A stretch of DNA of 64,000 nucleotides from Janthinobacterium agaricidamnosum (GCF_003667705.1 NZ_CP033019.1:6200001-6264000); one strand, 5' to 3'; shown: positions 36,814 to 46,447, counted from the first letter of the stretch. The notes: a model not told the origin generated them from the letters alone. Translations and numbers: made by a program.

Positions 36814-37677
36814 CTACAGCTCGATCGTGCCCTCGAACACGGTCACTGCCGGGCCCGTCATCAGGACGGGCTGGCCGGGGCCTTGCCAGGCGATCGACAG
36901 TTCGCCGCCGCGCGCGCTGATGCGCACGGGGGAATCGAGCAGGCCGCGACGGATGCCGGCCACGGCAGCGGCGCAGGCGCCCGTGCCGCACGCGAGGGTT
37001 TCTCCCGCGCCCCGCTCGAACACGCGCAGTTTCACGTGCTGGCGGTCGACGATCTGCATGTAGCCGGCGTTGACCCGGCGGGGAAAGCGCGGGTGGTGCT
37101 CGATCAGCGGGCCCGTCACTTCCAGGTCTTGCGCATCAACATCGTCGACCACTTGCACGGCATGCGGATTGCCCATCGAGACGACGGATACCAGCACGGA
37201 AGCTGCGTGGTCCGGCAAGGCCAGGTCCAGCGGCCACAAGGTGTCGTTGCCTTCCGCTACACCGGCGAGGCCGGCCGCATCGAACGGTACCAGCTGTGGC
37301 TCGAGCACGGGCGCGCCCATGTCGACCGTGATGCTGCCGTCGAGTTCCAGGCGCGGCGCGATGACGCCGGCCATGGTTTCCACGCGGATGCTGGCCTTGC
37401 TGGACAAGCCTTTTTCGCTGACGAACTTGACGAAGGCGCGCGCGCCGTTGCCGCACTGTTCCACTTCGCCGCCATCGTTGTTATAGATGCGGTAGCGGAA
37501 GTCGCAGCCGGGCAGGCGCGGCTTTTCCACCACGAGGATCTGGTCGGCGCCGATGCCGAAACGGCGGTCGGCCAGGCGCTGCCATTGGGCCGGCGTGAAG
37601 TCGATGTCCTGATTGATGGCGTCGATGACGATGAAGTCATTGCCCGCGCCGTGCATCTTGGTAAAGTGGAGTTTCAT
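36814..37677 (-). CDS. dapF: Diaminopimelate epimerase
   Basis: A 287-residue enzyme converting LL- to meso-diaminopimelate for lysine and peptidoglycan synthesis. The start is ATG 37677 ([15 protein letters not shown]). Both catalytic cysteines are present, in [11 protein letters not shown] and LACGTGACA. It starts 11 bases after the acyltransferase stop, so it is the last gene of an lpxL-lpxL-dapF operon. Confidence 0.97.
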   Translation of the reverse strand: MKLHFTKMHGAGNDFIVIDAINQDIDFTPAQWQRLADRRFGIGADQILVVEKPRLPGCDFRYRIYNNDGGEVEQCGNGARAFVKFVSEKGLSSKASIRVETMAGVIAPRLELDGSITVDMGAPVLEPQLVPFDAAGLAGVAEGNDTLWPLDLALPDHAASVLVSVVSMGNPHAVQVVDDVDAQDLEVTGPLIEHHPRFPRRVNAGYMQIVDRQHVKLRVFERGAGETLACGTGACAAAVAGIRRGLLDSPVRISARGGELSIAWQGPGQPVLMTGPAVTVFEGTIEL

Positions 37678-37688
37678 GTTCTGCCGTA

Positions 37689-38564
37689 TCACTTGTGCTG
37701 GTTATAGAACGAGGCTTCGCCTTCCGGACGCGTCTTGAAGCGTTTGTGCGTCCAGAAATACTCGGCCGGCGCTTCGCGCACGCGCTCTTCGATGAATTCG
37801 TTCATGCGGCGCGTGGCGGCCGTGATGTCGTCGCCCGGATAATCGTCCCAGGCCGGGTAATAGGTCACTTGCCAGCCCTGGTAATTGGGTAAAAAAGTGG
37901 CGATGACGGGAATCACCTGCGCCTTGGCGGCCAGCGCCAGGCGCGCCGTGGCCGTCAGGGTGGCGGCTGGCACGCCGAAGAAGGGCACGAATTCCGCATC
38001 CTTTTCGCCGAAGTCCATGTCCGGCAGCATGAAATATGGCAAGCCGTCGCGCAGCGCGCGCAAAATCGTCTTGATGCCGTCCTGGCGCGTAAACAGCTTG
38101 GGCGGCTTGAAGCGCGAACGGCCGTTGCGCAAGGCCTGGTCGAAGGCGGCGTTTTTTTGCTGCACGTACATTGACGAAGCGGAAATTTCCATGGCCGTGG
38201 CGGCGCCGGCCACGTCGAGGCAGACGAAGTGCGGGCACAGCAAGATGGTGGGCTTGGCCGCGATCTGCTGGCCCGGGAAGGCGGGTACCTTTTTGATCAG
38301 GCGGTTCAATCGCGCTTCCGATGACCACCACAGGATGCTGCGTTCCCACACGCTGCGCGAATAGGCCTGGAAATGCTGGCGCGCCAGCGCCACGCGCTGG
38401 GCTTCCGTCAGTTCCGGCATGCACAGGCGCAGATTCGTCAGGGCGATCCTGCGCCGCGTGGGCATGGCGATGAACAGCACGCTGCCGACGGCCACGCCGA
38501 AGCGGCCGAGGATGGGCAGAGGCAGCCAGTGCAGCAGCCACATGAAGGCGATCAGCAGTCTCAT
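37689..38564 (-). CDS. lpxL: Lipid A biosynthesis acyltransferase (LpxL/HtrB family), copy 1
   Basis: A 291-residue inner-membrane late acyltransferase adding a secondary acyl chain to lipid A. It has an N-terminal membrane helix ([17 protein letters not shown]). The HX4D catalytic motif is HFVCLD, and [20 protein letters not shown] is typical. Its ATG overlaps the stop of the second copy by 4 bases. The ordering of the copies and their acyl specificity cannot be read from sequence. Confidence 0.93.
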   Translation of the reverse strand: MRLLIAFMWLLHWLPLPILGRFGVAVGSVLFIAMPTRRRIALTNLRLCMPELTEAQRVALARQHFQAYSRSVWERSILWWSSEARLNRLIKKVPAFPGQQIAAKPTILLCPHFVCLDVAGAATAMEISASSMYVQQKNAAFDQALRNGRSRFKPPKLFTRQDGIKTILRALRDGLPYFMLPDMDFGEKDAEFVPFFGVPAATLTATARLALAAKAQVIPVIATFLPNYQGWQVTYYPAWDDYPGDDITAATRRMNEFIEERVREAPAEYFWTHKRFKTRPEGEASFYNQHK

Positions 38565-39430
38565 GCCTGCTCCCCGGTGGCAGCGGTCGTGGCAGGCGTG
38601 GGCGGCGGCGCGCCGCGCGGCACTTTATAGCGGTTGTAGCTCCACAGGTATTGCGCCGGGCTGCGGGCGATCAATTGCTCCATGGCCGCATTGATGGTGC
38701 GCGCCTGTTCGGCCGAGCTGCTGTCGAGCGACTCGGTAAACGGCACGAAATGCACGACATAGCCGCGTCCGCCCGGCAGGCGTTCCGCGTAGGTGATGAT
38801 GACTTCGGCGCCGCCCATCTGCGCCAGCTTGGCGGGCAGGGTCATGGTGTAGGCGGGGCGGCCGAAGAAATCGGCCCATACGCCTTCGCCTTCCTGCGGC
38901 ACCTGGTCGGGCAGCAGGCCGATCGGTTGTCCCTTTTTCAGGCATTTGGCGAAGATGCGCACACCCGACATGTTCGCCGGCGCCAGCATCAGGTTTTCGC
39001 GCGCGCGCGCCCCTTCGATCAGCGGTTTCAGGGCGGCGCGCTTGGGCGGGCGGTACATCACGGTGAGCGGCGTGCGCAGCGCGATCTGCTGGGCGACGAT
39101 TTCAAAGCAGCCCAGGTGTGGTGTCAGGAAGACAATGCCGCGGCCATGCTGCAGCGCTTTTTCCACCAGTTCCCAGTTTTCCACCGTCGCATGGCGCGCC
39201 ACGCGCTCGGCGGGGGCGCACCAGATGAAGGGCAGTTCCAGCACGCTCTTGCCCGCTTCGGCCACGGCCGTGTGCAAGTGTTGCGAAAACCCCGCACCTT
39301 GCATGTTCTCGCGCATGCGGCGGCGGTAGGACGGGGAAATGGCGTAAATCACCCATCCCAGCACAGCGCCAAGGCCATGCAGGACGGGCAGGGGAAAGAC
39401 GGACAAGAAGCGGAAAATTGGGACTAACAT
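38561..39430 (-). CDS. Lipid A biosynthesis acyltransferase (LpxL/LpxM family), copy 2
   Basis: A 289-residue paralogue of the adjacent acyltransferase. It has an N-terminal membrane segment (FRFLSVFPLPVLHGLGAVLGWVIYA, here split by prolines). Its catalytic motif is HLGCFE, the HX4E variant, and LLPDQVPQEGEGVWADFFG is conserved. The start at 39430 is chosen for the MLVPIFRF beginning; the frame extends 13 codons upstream. It is divergent from metK and the first gene of the lpxL-lpxL-dapF operon. Confidence 0.92.
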   Translation of the reverse strand: MLVPIFRFLSVFPLPVLHGLGAVLGWVIYAISPSYRRRMRENMQGAGFSQHLHTAVAEAGKSVLELPFIWCAPAERVARHATVENWELVEKALQHGRGIVFLTPHLGCFEIVAQQIALRTPLTVMYRPPKRAALKPLIEGARARENLMLAPANMSGVRIFAKCLKKGQPIGLLPDQVPQEGEGVWADFFGRPAYTMTLPAKLAQMGGAEVIITYAERLPGGRGYVVHFVPFTESLDSSSAEQARTINAAMEQLIARSPAQYLWSYNRYKVPRGAPPPTPATTAATGEQA

Positions 39431-39558
39431 GTATAAGCTGTTTCCAGGAATGGCGTGTTGCCGTGCCAAAATTTTTTAAGAAGCGTAAAATACCACGTAT
39501 GCAGTAACCGCTGAGTTAATAGACAACTTGCGAAGCGGAATATAAATATCGCTAAAGC

Positions 39559-39587
39559 GTCGCAGGCAAAATCCTCTTTACTGCGAC
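39559..39587 (+). promoter_or_regulatory. Hairpin in the metK leader
   Basis: Inverted repeat GTCGCAG / CTGCGAC with a 15-base loop, 31 bases before the metK ATG. No recognised SAM riboswitch class is evident around it. The AGGAG site is at about 39609-39613, outside the stem, so any control would be indirect. Confidence 0.35.
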
Positions 39588-39618
39588 AGAACATTCACAT
39601 AGTAATCAGGAGCTTGCA

Positions 39619-40785
39619 ATGTCAAACGACTATCTCTTCACTTCCGAATCCGTTTCGGAAGGCCATCCCGACAAGGTTGCCGATCAAATTTCCGACGCCA
39701 TCCTTGACGCCATCCTGGCCCAGGATCCGAGCGCCCGCGTGGCCGCCGAAACCCTGTGCAACACGGGTCTGGTGGTACTGGCTGGCGAGATTACCACGCA
39801 CGCCAATGTTGATTATATTCAAGTTGCGCGCGAAACCATCAAACGCATCGGCTACGACAACACGGAATACGGTATCGACTACAAGGGTTGCGCCGTGCTG
39901 GTGGCCTACGACAAGCAGTCGCCGGACATCGCGCAAGGCGTCGATGAAGGTGCTGGCATTGACCTGGATCAAGGCGCCGGCGATCAGGGCCTGATGTTCG
40001 GCTACGCCTGCGATGAAACGGCCGAGCTGATGCCCGCCGCCATCCACTACGCGCACCGCCTGGTCGAGCGCCAGTCACAACTGCGCAAGGATGGCCGTCT
40101 GCCATGGCTGCGTCCGGATGCGAAATCGCAAGTAACCCTGCGCTACGTCGATGGCCGCCCCGTCGGCGTGCACACGGTGGTGCTGTCGACCCAGCATGCG
40201 CCGGAAATCTCGCACAAGCAGATCGAAGAAGCCGTCATCGAAGAAATCATCAAGCCCATCCTGCCGCGCGAATGGCTGACGGAGACCAAATTCCTCGTCA
40301 ACCCGACGGGCCGTTTCGTCATCGGCGGTCCGCAAGGCGATTGCGGCTTGACCGGGCGCAAGATCATCGTCGACACCTACGGTGGCGCGGCCCCGCACGG
40401 CGGCGGCGCGTTCTCGGGCAAGGACCCATCGAAAGTCGACCGTTCGGCAGCGTATGCGGCCCGCTATGTGGCGAAAAACATCGTCGCGGCCGGCCTGGCG
40501 CGTCAATGCCAGGTGCAGGTCAGCTACGCCATCGGCGTGGCCAAGCCGATCAACATCACCGTCTACACGGAAGGCACGGGCGTAATTCCCGACGCGGAAA
40601 TCGCCAAGCTGGTGCTGGCGCACTTTGATCTGCGTCCAAAAGGCATCGTGCAAATGCTCGACCTGCTGCGCCCGATCTACCAGAAGAGCGCCGCCTACGG
40701 CCACTTCGGCCGCGAAGAGCCGGAATTCACGTGGGAGCGCACGGACAAGGTCGCCCTGCTGCGCGACGCTGCCGGCCTGAAGTAA
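39619..40785 (+). CDS. metK: S-adenosylmethionine synthetase
   Basis: A 388-residue enzyme making SAM from methionine and ATP. ATP/Met-binding motifs [12 protein letters not shown] (about 15), GAGDQG and the P-loop-like [19 protein letters not shown] are intact. AGGAG precedes ATG by 5-9 bases. It ends just before a strong terminator, so ahcY, which lies downstream under the SAH riboswitch, is controlled separately. Confidence 0.99.
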   Translation: MSNDYLFTSESVSEGHPDKVADQISDAILDAILAQDPSARVAAETLCNTGLVVLAGEITTHANVDYIQVARETIKRIGYDNTEYGIDYKGCAVLVAYDKQSPDIAQGVDEGAGIDLDQGAGDQGLMFGYACDETAELMPAAIHYAHRLVERQSQLRKDGRLPWLRPDAKSQVTLRYVDGRPVGVHTVVLSTQHAPEISHKQIEEAVIEEIIKPILPREWLTETKFLVNPTGRFVIGGPQGDCGLTGRKIIVDTYGGAAPHGGGAFSGKDPSKVDRSAAYAARYVAKNIVAAGLARQCQVQVSYAIGVAKPINITVYTEGTGVIPDAEIAKLVLAHFDLRPKGIVQMLDLLRPIYQKSAAYGHFGREEPEFTWERTDKVALLRDAAGLK

Positions 40786-40803
40786 TCTAGTCAGATGTGC
40801 AAG

Positions 40804-40841
40804 AAAAGCGCCCCGGCCGCCAGGCTGCGGGCGCTTTTTTT
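40804..40841 (+). terminator. Rho-independent terminator after metK
   Basis: A 10-base stem AAAAGCGCCC / GGGCGCTTTT around a GC-rich loop, followed by a T-run. It starts 19 bases after the metK stop. Confidence 0.93.
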
Positions 40842-40911
40842 ATGTGTTGTTACGTGGCAATGTATGGCGAACAAGCTGGCGCGCCGGCATTGACGATGTT
40901 AAAATCCACCG

Positions 40912-40973
40912 TCCGAGGAGCGTTGCGACGAAGAAATTCGCCAGGCTCGGAATATCCTGCAACCGCGCTCACG
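40912..40973 (+). promoter_or_regulatory. SAH riboswitch (ahcY motif)
   Basis: The sequence matches the S-adenosylhomocysteine riboswitch of beta- and gammaproteobacteria. P1 is TCCGAG (40912-40917) with CTCGGA (40946-40951). P2 is GTTGC (40922-40926) with GCAAC (40959-40963). The pseudoknot is GAGCG (40918-40922) with CGCTC (40966-40970). The conserved GAGGAGCGTTGCGACG and CCAGGCTCGGA blocks are present. In known cases, SAH binding raises expression of ahcY to clear the product. It ends about 20 bases before the ahcY ribosome binding site, so control of translation initiation or an antiterminator is possible. Confidence 0.93.
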
Positions 40974-41004
40974 TACCTTTTTCAACAACTGAAAGGAGGG
41001 CGTG

Positions 41005-42429
41005 ATGAACGCCGTACTCAAATCGCAACACGACTACACCATCGCCGATATCACCTTGGCCGCATGGGGCGACAAAGAAATCAAGATTGCTGAAACGGAA
41101 ATGCCTGGCCTGATGGCCATCCGCGAAGAATTCGCGGCGGCGCAGCCTCTGAAAGGCGCGCGCATCACCGGTTCCATCCACATGACCATCCAGACCGCCG
41201 TGCTGATCCAGACCCTGGAAGCACTGGGCGCGCAAGTGCGTTGGGCATCTTGCAACATTTACTCGACGCAAGACCACGCCGCCGCCGCCATCGCTGCCGC
41301 TGGCACGCCTGTGTTCGCCGTCAAGGGCGAGTCGCTGGACGACTACTGGGAATACACGCACCGCATCTTCGAATGGCCGGATGCTGACGGCAAGGCTGTC
41401 TACTCGAACATGATCCTCGACGATGGCGGCGATGCTACCCTGCTGCTGCACCTGGGCGTGCGCGCGGAAACCGACCTGTCGGTGCTGGCCAACCCCGGTT
41501 CGGACGAAGAAATCTGCCTGTTCAACTCGATCAAGAAGCACTTGCTGGCCGATCCGACCTGGTACTCGAAGCGCCTGCCGGAAATCCTCGGCGTGACGGA
41601 AGAAACGACGACCGGCGTGCACCGCCTGTACCAGATGCACAAGGAAGGCAAGCTGGCTTTCCCTGCGATCAACGTCAACGATTCCGTCACGAAATCGAAA
41701 TTCGACAACCTGTACGGCTGCCGCGAGTCCCTGGTCGACGGCATCAAGCGCGCCACCGACGTGATGATCGCCGGTAAAGTGGCCGTCATCGCCGGTTACG
41801 GTGACGTAGGTAAAGGTTCGGCGCAAGCCATGCGCGCCCTGTCGGCGCAAGTATGGGTGACGGAAGTCGACCCGATCTGCGCACTGCAGGCGGCGATGGA
41901 AGGCTACCGCGTGGTCACGATGGATTACGCGTGCGAACACGGCGACATCTTCGTCACCTGCACCGGCAACTATCACATCCTGACGCACGATCACCTGACG
42001 CGCATGAAAGACCAGGCCATCGTCTGCAACATTGGTCACTTCGACAATGAAATCGACGTCGCTTCGTTGAAACAATACGAGTGGGAAAACATCAAGCCGC
42101 AAGTCGACCACATCATCTTCCCGTCGGGCCGCCGCATCATCCTGCTGGCCGAAGGCCGTCTGGTCAACCTCGGTTGCGGCACGGGCCACCCGTCGTACGT
42201 GATGAGCTCGTCGTTCGCCAACCAGACGATCGCCCAGATCGAGCTGTACGCGAACACGGCCAACTACCCGGTCGGCGTGTACACCCTGCCAAAACACCTG
42301 GATGAAAAAGTCGCCCGTTTGCAACTCAAAAAGTTGAATGCGCAGCTGACGGAACTGACGCAAGAGCAAGCCGACTACATTGGCGTGCGCACGGAAGGTC
42401 CATACAAGCCAGAGCACTACCGCTATTAA
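41005..42429 (+). CDS. ahcY: Adenosylhomocysteinase
   Basis: SAH hydrolase, splitting S-adenosylhomocysteine to homocysteine and adenosine using bound NAD. The NAD motif [11 protein letters not shown], the substrate-binding [13 protein letters not shown] and C-terminal [13 protein letters not shown] are conserved. It is about 474 residues long, with ATG 41005 5 bases after AAAGGAGG; a GTG in frame at 41002 is less likely. It lies under the SAH riboswitch and upstream of metF, so the activated-methyl cycle is grouped. Confidence 0.98.
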   Translation: MNAVLKSQHDYTIADITLAAWGDKEIKIAETEMPGLMAIREEFAAAQPLKGARITGSIHMTIQTAVLIQTLEALGAQVRWASCNIYSTQDHAAAAIAAAGTPVFAVKGESLDDYWEYTHRIFEWPDADGKAVYSNMILDDGGDATLLLHLGVRAETDLSVLANPGSDEEICLFNSIKKHLLADPTWYSKRLPEILGVTEETTTGVHRLYQMHKEGKLAFPAINVNDSVTKSKFDNLYGCRESLVDGIKRATDVMIAGKVAVIAGYGDVGKGSAQAMRALSAQVWVTEVDPICALQAAMEGYRVVTMDYACEHGDIFVTCTGNYHILTHDHLTRMKDQAIVCNIGHFDNEIDVASLKQYEWENIKPQVDHIIFPSGRRIILLAEGRLVNLGCGTGHPSYVMSSSFANQTIAQIELYANTANYPVGVYTLPKHLDEKVARLQLKKLNAQLTELTQEQADYIGVRTEGPYKPEHYRY

Positions 42430-42437
42430 TTTGGCTG

Positions 42438-42556
42438 GTTGCTCCGCGAGCCTACTGCGCGACGCGGGGCGCGGCCGGCGATGCTCGCTGTACATAAAGT
42501 ACAGCTGCGCTTCTCGGCCACGCCGCGCATCCGCTCGCTACGGTTCGCGAGGCAAC
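42438..42556. repeat. Long imperfect palindromic element after ahcY
   Basis: About 119 bases that fold back on themselves. The ends are GTTGC (42438-42442) and GCAAC (42552-42556), an inner arm is GGCCG (42473-42477) with CGGCC (42515-42519), and the centre is a perfect GCTGTAC-ATAAA-GTACAGC (42487-42505). It starts 8 bases after the ahcY stop. The structure and its location between genes suggest a dispersed palindromic repeat or miniature element. Copy number in the genome is unknown to me. Confidence 0.6.
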
Positions 42557-42578
42557 AAGACTGATCGGTGTACTTTGA

Positions 42579-42612
42579 AAAGGCCGGCTATGCCGGCTTG
42601 CCCCTCTTTTTT
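42579..42612 (+). terminator. Possible terminator upstream of the holin-like gene
   Basis: Stem GCCGGC-TAT-GCCGGC (42583-42597), extended by A-T and G-U pairs, followed after 9 bases by six Ts. The distance to the T-run weakens the call. It would separate ahcY from the metF pair. Confidence 0.45.
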
Positions 42613-42626
42613 GACAGGCTAGAGAA

Positions 42627-42983
42627 ATGCGCTTGCTACTGATTTGGTTTATCAATGCGGCAGCCCTGTTTGCCGTCCCGTATTTGATGCACTCGGTGAC
42701 GATGAGCAGCGGCTGGACCGCGCTGCTGGCCGCTGCCGTGCTGGGGCTGGTCAATGCGCTGATCCGCCCTTTGCTGATCCTGCTGACCCTGCCCGTGACG
42801 TTCTTGTCGCTGGGCCTGTTCATTTTGATCATCAATGGATTCCTGTTCTGGCTGGTGGCGCAGGTGATCGATGGTTTCCATGTCGCCAGTTTCTGGTCTG
42901 CCGTGGGCGGCGCCATTCTGTACAGCATCATTTCCTGGGCCTTGTCGACCTTACTTTTGAGTAATGACGATGGAAAAGCATAA
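42627..42983 (+). CDS. Small four-helix membrane protein (phage-holin-4 superfamily, COG1950-like)
   Basis: A 118-residue integral membrane protein with about four helices (LLLIWFINAAALFAVPYL; TALLAAAVLGLVNALI; PLLILLTLPVTFLSLGLFIL; AILYSIISWALSTLLL). The pattern ALIRPLLILLTLPVT is typical of the family annotated 'phage holin family', although the chromosomal members are not lysis proteins as far as is known. Its 3' end overlaps metF by 20 bases, so the two are translationally coupled. Confidence 0.88.
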   Translation: MRLLLIWFINAAALFAVPYLMHSVTMSSGWTALLAAAVLGLVNALIRPLLILLTLPVTFLSLGLFILIINGFLFWLVAQVIDGFHVASFWSAVGGAILYSIISWALSTLLLSNDDGKA

Positions 42984-43800
42984 TTTCAGTATTGAGTTTT
43001 TCCCGCCGAAAACCCTGGAAGGGGCGGAAAAGCTGCGCGCCACGCGTGTCAAGTTGTCTGAATTGCATCCGAAGTATTTCTCGGTGACGTTCGGCGCGGG
43101 CGGCACCACGCAGCAGGGCACGCTGGACACCGTGCGCGAGATCCTGGCGGCCGGCGAACAGGCCGCGCCGCACCTGTCTTGCGTCGGCGGCTCGCGCGAA
43201 TCGATCCGCGCCGTGCTGGCCGACTTCAAGGCCGCCGGCGTGAAGCGTATCGTGGCCTTGCGCGGCGACTTGCCGAGCGGCTACGGCGCCTCGGGCGAGT
43301 TCCGCTACGCCAACGAGCTGGTGGAATTCATCCGCGCCGAGACGGGCGACCATTTTCATATCGAAGTGGCCGCCTATCCGGAAGTGCATCCGCAAGCCCG
43401 TTCGCCGCAGGATGACCTGAACGCGTTCGCGCGCAAGGTGCAGGCCGGCGCCAATGCCGCCATCACCCAGTACTTCTACAATGCCGACGCGTATTTCCAG
43501 TTTGTCGAGCAGACGCAGAAGATGGGCATCAACGTGCCTATCGTGGCCGGTATCATGCCGATCACGAACTACACGCAGCTGATGCGCTTTTCGGACATGT
43601 GCGGCGCGGAAATTCCACGCTGGGTGCGTCTGAAACTGGCCAGCTTCGGCGACGACAGCGCGTCCATCAAGGCTTTTGGCCTGGACGTGGTGACGGGCCT
43701 GTGCGAACGCCTGCTGGAAGGCGGCGCGCCAGGCTTGCATTTCTATAGCATGAACCAGGCGGCGCCCACGACGGCCTTGTGGCAGCGCCTGGTGAAATAA
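42964..43800 (+). CDS. metF: 5,10-methylenetetrahydrofolate reductase
   Basis: A 278-residue flavoenzyme producing 5-methyl-THF for methionine synthesis. The SIEFFPPKT motif with catalytic Glu, SVTFGAGGTT, RIVALRGDLP and QYFYNADAYF motifs are intact. Start codons at 42964 and 42970 are both inside the preceding gene. The neighbours metK, ahcY and the 5-formyl-THF ligase complete a one-carbon cluster. Confidence 0.97.
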   Translation: MTMEKHNFSIEFFPPKTLEGAEKLRATRVKLSELHPKYFSVTFGAGGTTQQGTLDTVREILAAGEQAAPHLSCVGGSRESIRAVLADFKAAGVKRIVALRGDLPSGYGASGEFRYANELVEFIRAETGDHFHIEVAAYPEVHPQARSPQDDLNAFARKVQAGANAAITQYFYNADAYFQFVEQTQKMGINVPIVAGIMPITNYTQLMRFSDMCGAEIPRWVRLKLASFGDDSASIKAFGLDVVTGLCERLLEGGAPGLHFYSMNQAAPTTALWQRLVK

Positions 43801-43814
43801 ACCGTCCTGACTTG

Positions 43815-44414
43815 TCAGAACAGATCGCCCTCGGTCACGATGTGATCGAGGGCGATGTCGTATTCGCCGTTGGGAAAATTTGCCGCCAGGCAGGCATAGG
43901 CGACGCCGAGGGTGTGCGGACGGGGCGTGGCCGCCAGGGTGCGGTCGTAATAGCCGCCGCCATAGCCGAGGCGAAAGCGTTCCTGGTTAAAACCCAGGCA
44001 GGGCACGAGCAGGGCGGCGGGCGCCTGGCGCAGGCGCAATTGCGCGGGCACGGCCACGCCCATGCCATCCTTGACCATGGGCTCGCCCGGCGTCCAGTCG
44101 GAAAATGCCAGCGGCGCATGTTTTTCCAGCACCACGGGCAAGCTTAATTGCACGCCGCGCGCGGCCAGCTGCGCATATGCCTCGTGCAAGTCCGGCTCGC
44201 CGTGCAGGGGCCAGTACACGCCCAGTTCCTTGACGTTTTCCCCGGCGCACCAGCCGAGCAGGCGCTGCGCGATGGCCGCATCCCACCTTGCTCGCGTGGT
44301 CTCGGGCAGGGCGCGCCGGGCCGCCAGCAAGGCTTTGCGCAAGCCGGCTTTTTCCTGTGGCGCAATGGGTGGCCGTGTAGCCGGATCGCATGTTATTCTA
44401 GGGTCGCTATTCAT
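43815..44414 (-). CDS. 5-formyltetrahydrofolate cyclo-ligase
   Basis: A 199-residue MTHFS-family enzyme converting 5-formyl-THF to 5,10-methenyl-THF with ATP, known as YgfA or FAU1. The RKALLAARRALPE start and the signature LGYGGGYYDRTLA are clear. It is convergent with metF (14-base gap) and divergent from the lytic transglycosylase (32-base gap). Confidence 0.95.
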   Translation of the reverse strand: MNSDPRITCDPATRPPIAPQEKAGLRKALLAARRALPETTRARWDAAIAQRLLGWCAGENVKELGVYWPLHGEPDLHEAYAQLAARGVQLSLPVVLEKHAPLAFSDWTPGEPMVKDGMGVAVPAQLRLRQAPAALLVPCLGFNQERFRLGYGGGYYDRTLAATPRPHTLGVAYACLAANFPNGEYDIALDHIVTEGDLF

Positions 44415-44446
44415 ATCACCATCAAGTTAAGATTGAGAGTCGTACA

Positions 44447-46435
44447 TTGATTTCCCCACTGAAATGGATTGCCGGCACGATGCTGTGTGTTGCATCGGCC
44501 TTGTCTCCCCTGGCCGCCCTGGCCCAGGTATCCACCACCGTCCCCCCAGCCGCCCCCGACACGCGCAGCGAGGACGATGCCTTCCTGCTGCTGCGCGATG
44601 CCGCGCGCAAGGATGACGTCGAAAAAGCCGACTTTTATGCGGGGCGCCTGACGAATTACCAGATTCCATCGTATGTTGACTATTATCGACTGAAACCGCG
44701 CATCAAACTGCTGACCGAGGCGCAATTTCGCGATTACCTGAACCGCTACAAGGGCAGCGCCATCGCCGACCGTTTCCGCAACGACTGGCTGCTGGAACTC
44801 GGTCGCAAGCGCGACTGGGTCGTGTTCGATGAACAATATCCGCAATTCGCCCTCGACGACGACACCCAGCTCAAGTGCTATGCGCTGATGTCGCGCGCCG
44901 CCAAGGGGCAGAACGTGGCGTCCGAGGCGCGCAAGCTGCTCGTCTCGCCGCCTGGCTATGGCGAAGCGTGCGGCAGCCTGATCGCCGCACTGGCGCAAAA
45001 TGGCCAGTTCGACGCGAACGACCTGTGGGCGCAGATCCGCCTGGCGGGCCAGACCAACGCCACGGGCCCGGCGCGCCGCATCGCGCTGCTGCTGGGTGCG
45101 TCCGACGCGAAGATGGCGCAAGCGATCGACCTGCCCGCGCTGGTGCTGGCCAAAGGCCCAGGCGCCAGTCGCGCCGACCACGAGATGTACCTGGTGGCCG
45201 TCGGCCGCATGGCGAAAAGCACATTAAAACTGGGCGTGGTGGCGCTGCAAAAGGCCAGTGCGCAGCTGACGGCGCAGGAACAGGCCATCGGCTGGGCCAG
45301 CCTGGCCCTGCAGGCGTCGTATTCGCTGGCGCCGGAAGCATTCGAATATTGGCAAAAAACCAATGGTGCACCATTGACCCAGGAGCAGATGCAATGGAAG
45401 GCGCGTATCGCTTTGCGTGAAGGCAACTGGCCCCAGGTGAAGACGGCGATCCAGGCCATGCCGGCCTCGCTGCGCGCGGACCCGACATGGGTCTACTGGC
45501 TGGCGCGCGCGCAGCAGGCGGAAACGCCGGGCCGCCCGAATGCGCAGGCCGATGCCTTGTACCGCACGATCAGCGATCAATCGAATTTCTACGGCTTGCT
45601 GGCCAATGAAGAGCTGGGCAACCACCTGGTCTTGCCGCCGCCGGGCCAGCCCGTCACGCCGGCGGAAATCGCCGCCATGGCCGCCAATCCGGGGCTGCAG
45701 CGCGCCTTGAAATTCTTCAATATGCGCTTGCGCTTCGAGGGCACGCGCGAGTGGAACTGGGAATTGCGTTCGATGACGGACAGGCAACATCTGGCCGCCG
45801 CGGAGTTTGCGCGCCAGAACAATGTGCTCGACCGCATGGTCAATACTTCCGACCGCACGCGCCTGGAAGTGGACTATACGCAACGCTACCCGACGCCGCA
45901 CGACGATGTCATGCATCCGGCCACGCAAACCCTGGGCCTGGACAAGGCCTGGGTGTACGGCTTGATCCGCCAGGAATCGCGCTTCATCATGGATGCGCAG
46001 TCGCACGTGGGCGCGTCCGGTTTGATGCAGGTCATGCCGTCGACGGCACGGTATGTCGCCAAGAAGATCGGCCTGACCGATTTCGTCACGGAAACCTTGA
46101 GCGATGTGCGCACCAACGTCTTGCTGGGCACGAATTACCTGAACATGGTGCTCGGTGGCCTGGACGGTTCGCAAGTGCTGGCCAGCGCCGCCTACAACGC
46201 GGGGCCGGGGCGCTTGCGCATCTGGCGCGCCACCATGACGCGGCCGCTGGAAGGCGCCGTCTTTGCCGAGATCATTCCCTACACGGAAACGCGCGGCTAC
46301 GTGAAGAACGTGATGGCCAACGCCACGTACTACGCGGCCCTGTTCGAAAAAAGCCCGCAATCGCTGAAAGCGCGCCTGGGCACCGTGGGGCCGAAAAACA
46401 GCGCCGTCGCGGCCGATTTGCCATCATCCAACTAA
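44447..46435 (+). CDS. slt: Soluble lytic murein transglycosylase
   Basis: A 662-residue Slt70-like periplasmic enzyme cleaving glycan strands to 1,6-anhydro ends. It has a signal peptide (WIAGTMLCVASALSPLAALAQ), an alpha-superhelical U/L-domain region (about 40-470) and a C-terminal lysozyme-like domain with the catalytic Glu in LIRQESRF, then SGLMQVMPSTA and SAAYNAGPGRL. The start appears to be TTG at 44447, with GAGAG 8 bases upstream; no in-frame ATG gives a better signal. Confidence 0.95.
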   Translation: MISPLKWIAGTMLCVASALSPLAALAQVSTTVPPAAPDTRSEDDAFLLLRDAARKDDVEKADFYAGRLTNYQIPSYVDYYRLKPRIKLLTEAQFRDYLNRYKGSAIADRFRNDWLLELGRKRDWVVFDEQYPQFALDDDTQLKCYALMSRAAKGQNVASEARKLLVSPPGYGEACGSLIAALAQNGQFDANDLWAQIRLAGQTNATGPARRIALLLGASDAKMAQAIDLPALVLAKGPGASRADHEMYLVAVGRMAKSTLKLGVVALQKASAQLTAQEQAIGWASLALQASYSLAPEAFEYWQKTNGAPLTQEQMQWKARIALREGNWPQVKTAIQAMPASLRADPTWVYWLARAQQAETPGRPNAQADALYRTISDQSNFYGLLANEELGNHLVLPPPGQPVTPAEIAAMAANPGLQRALKFFNMRLRFEGTREWNWELRSMTDRQHLAAAEFARQNNVLDRMVNTSDRTRLEVDYTQRYPTPHDDVMHPATQTLGLDKAWVYGLIRQESRFIMDAQSHVGASGLMQVMPSTARYVAKKIGLTDFVTETLSDVRTNVLLGTNYLNMVLGGLDGSQVLASAAYNAGPGRLRIWRATMTRPLEGAVFAEIIPYTETRGYVKNVMANATYYAALFEKSPQSLKARLGTVGPKNSAVAADLPSSN

Positions 46436-46447
46436 AGCTAGCCGACC

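Noticed and set aside
39431..39618. SAM riboswitch ahead of metK
   Set aside because: I looked for SAM-I, SAM-II and SAM/SAH-type consensus blocks and found none. Only one simple hairpin is present.
42438..42556. Possible integron attC site
   Set aside because: The palindrome ends are GTTGC…GCAAC, the opposite polarity to the attC core sites, and no integrase or cassette array is nearby.
42627..42983. Prophage holin
   Set aside because: The family is called 'phage holin', but there is no endolysin or phage gene nearby and the gene is coupled to metF, so it is a chromosomal membrane protein.
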